This document shows positions 4,355 to 5,681 of a DNA stretch of 5,681 nt, in pieces. Source of the DNA: an uncultured Bacilli bacterium (lineage in GTDB: Bacteria > Bacillota_I > Bacilli_A > RF39 > UBA660); the NCBI GenBank assembly GCA_947585885.1, contig CANPXI010000067.1, positions 1-5,681 on the forward strand, written 5' to 3'. The notes below the pieces were generated by a model that saw only the letters and a list, made by a program, of their open reading frames with translations, did not search any database and was not told the origin of the DNA. The position numbers and the translations under genes are program-made. The first letter of the stretch is position 1. Each line of letters starts with the position of its first letter.

Positions 4355-5681
4355 ATGAAGAAAAATAGTATGAAGTTTTTATTTCCTTATATGTTGTTAG
4401 CTATTTTAATTTTAGTTATTGGATATTTTTATACATTTAAGGATTATAAAGTAAATGAGTTATCTTATAATGAGTTTATGACTTATTTAAGTAATGAACA
4501 AGTAGAGAAGTTAGAGATTACTCCTAAGTCTAAAGAGAGTACTTATTATGTGACTGGTAAGTTAGAAGATTATGATAAGAATGAGACTTTTGAGTTAATT
4601 TTACCTTATACAGATAGTGTTGTAGAGAAAGTGTTAGATGAAGTTAATAAACAACAATTAGATGTTGTTATTAATAAAGAACCTAGTAATGTATGGCTTT
4701 CTGTTATTTTAGAGTTTGTACCTATTATTTTAATTGCTGGTCTTACTATTTATATGGTTAGAGCAATGATGGGTAATGGTAAAGGAGGAACTTTAGATTT
4801 TGGAAGAAGTAGAGCTAAGTTAAATCAAGATGGTGGTAAGACTACTTTTAAGGATGTTGCTGGACTTTTAGAAGAAAAGGAAGAAGTTAAGGAGTTAATT
4901 GATTTCTTAAAGAACCCTAAGAAGTTTCAAAAGTTAGGTGCTAGAATTCCTAAGGGTGTTTTATTAGTAGGGCCTCCAGGTACTGGTAAGACTTTACTTG
5001 CTAAGGCTGTTGCTGGAGAAGCTAAGGTGCCATTTTATTATATAAGTGGTAGTGATTTTGTTGAATTATTCGTTGGTGTTGGTGCTAGTCGTGTAAGAGA
5101 TATGTTTAAACAAGCTAAACAAACTGCTCCTTGTTTGATATTTATAGATGAGATTGATGCTGTAGGTAGACAAAGAGGTACTGGTTTAGGTGGAGGACAT
5201 GATGAGAGAGAACAAACTTTAAACCAATTACTTACTGAGATGGATGGGTTTGGCGCTAATGAAGGAATTATTATTATAGCTGCTACTAATAGACCAGATG
5301 TACTTGATCCTGCACTTTTAAGACCTGGTAGATTTGATAGACAAGTTACTGTTAATTTACCTGACGTGAAGGAAAGGGAAGCTATTTTAAATGTTCATGC
5401 TAAAGGTAAAGTGTTAGATGAGAGTGTTAAACTTAATCATATAGCACAAAGGACTCCTGGATATAGTGGAGCAGATTTAGAGAATTTACTTAATGAAGCA
5501 GCACTTTTAGCTGTTAGAAGAAATAAGAGTGCTATTGGTATGGAAGAAATAGATGAAGCAAGTGATAGGGTGTTAATGGGACCTGCTAAGGTTAGTAGAA
5601 AAGTAACTGATTTTGAAAAGAAGGTTGTTGCTTATCATGAAAGTGGACACGCAGTTTTAGGTATTGAACTTCCTAACGGGG
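4355..5681 (+). CDS. ftsH: ATP-dependent zinc metalloprotease FtsH, cut by the window end
   Basis: FtsH is a hexameric membrane protease that extracts and degrades membrane and regulatory proteins, with its ATPase and protease domains in the cytoplasm. The first 442 residues are visible. Two membrane segments (about 8-26 and 113-137) flank an extracytoplasmic domain. The AAA+ module follows, with Walker A GPPGTGKT at 206-213, pore motif FVG at 239-241, Walker B LIFIDE at 261-266, and the second region of homology from TNRPD at 311 to GRFDR with arginine fingers R323 and R326. The zinc motif HESGH at 428-432 opens the M41 protease domain. The rest, including the third zinc ligand, lies past the right edge; family members usually run to about 600-680 residues. 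The sequence tracks B. subtilis FtsH closely through the AAA+ domain. Small departures are AGLLEEKEE where AGxDEEK/AGxDEAK is usual, and HESGH for HEAGH. It follows tilS, as expected in Bacillota. Confidence 0.97.
   Translation, partial: MKKNSMKFLFPYMLLAILILVIGYFYTFKDYKVNELSYNEFMTYLSNEQVEKLEITPKSKESTYYVTGKLEDYDKNETFELILPYTDSVVEKVLDEVNKQQLDVVINKEPSNVWLSVILEFVPIILIAGLTIYMVRAMMGNGKGGTLDFGRSRAKLNQDGGKTTFKDVAGLLEEKEEVKELIDFLKNPKKFQKLGARIPKGVLLVGPPGTGKTLLAKAVAGEAKVPFYYISGSDFVELFVGVGASRVRDMFKQAKQTAPCLIFIDEIDAVGRQRGTGLGGGHDEREQTLNQLLTEMDGFGANEGIIIIAATNRPDVLDPALLRPGRFDRQVTVNLPDVKEREAILNVHAKGKVLDESVKLNHIAQRTPGYSGADLENLLNEAALLAVRRNKSAIGMEEIDEASDRVLMGPAKVSRKVTDFEKKVVAYHESGHAVLGIELPNG

Noticed and set aside
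280..5681. Mycoplasma-type code with TGA as tryptophan
   Set aside because: All tryptophans are TGG, the three complete genes end in TAA, and each frame gives a full-length family protein under the standard bacterial code.

Overview
The window is a very AT-rich stretch of bacterial chromosome. It carries four same-strand genes in one tight block, preceded by a 279-base non-coding leader. Base composition, codon use (TTA for Leu, AGA/AGG for Arg, NNT for pyrimidine-ending codons), AGGAGG-type ribosome binding sites and the gene families present point to a low-GC Bacillota or Mycoplasmatota-type bacterium, for example an uncultured gut Bacilli/RF39-like lineage. This placement is an inference. 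TGA is not read as Trp: every Trp is TGG and no reading frame contains an in-frame TGA, so the standard bacterial code applies.

Positions 1-279 are non-coding as far as I can tell. They hold AT-rich sequence with short repeats, a possible sigma-A promoter (94-122), and a long GC-rich hairpin followed by a T tract (131-181). The hairpin contains five G.U wobbles, so it folds well only as plus-strand RNA. A strong extended -10 promoter (229-258) sits just ahead of the first gene.

Positions 280-2391 encode a polytopic membrane protein with an extracellular LtaS-type phosphoglycerol transferase domain (lipoteichoic-acid synthase family). Positions 2366-3004 (possibly from 2357) encode a small single-pass membrane protein of unknown function that overlaps the end of the LtaS-like gene. 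Positions 3015-4340 encode TilS, the tRNA(Ile)-lysidine synthetase. From 4355 to the right edge lies the first 442 codons of ftsH, the membrane AAA+ zinc protease.

The genes overlap or lie 10-14 bases apart, so they are probably co-transcribed. A second promoter-like sequence, followed by a 16-bp palindrome at the very end of tilS, could give ftsH its own transcription. The tilS-ftsH pairing is a familiar Bacillota arrangement, but the hpt gene that lies between them in Bacillus subtilis is absent here. I see no mobile element, CRISPR array, tRNA or rRNA. Most of the window is housekeeping. The least understood parts are the small membrane protein and the hairpin in the leader.
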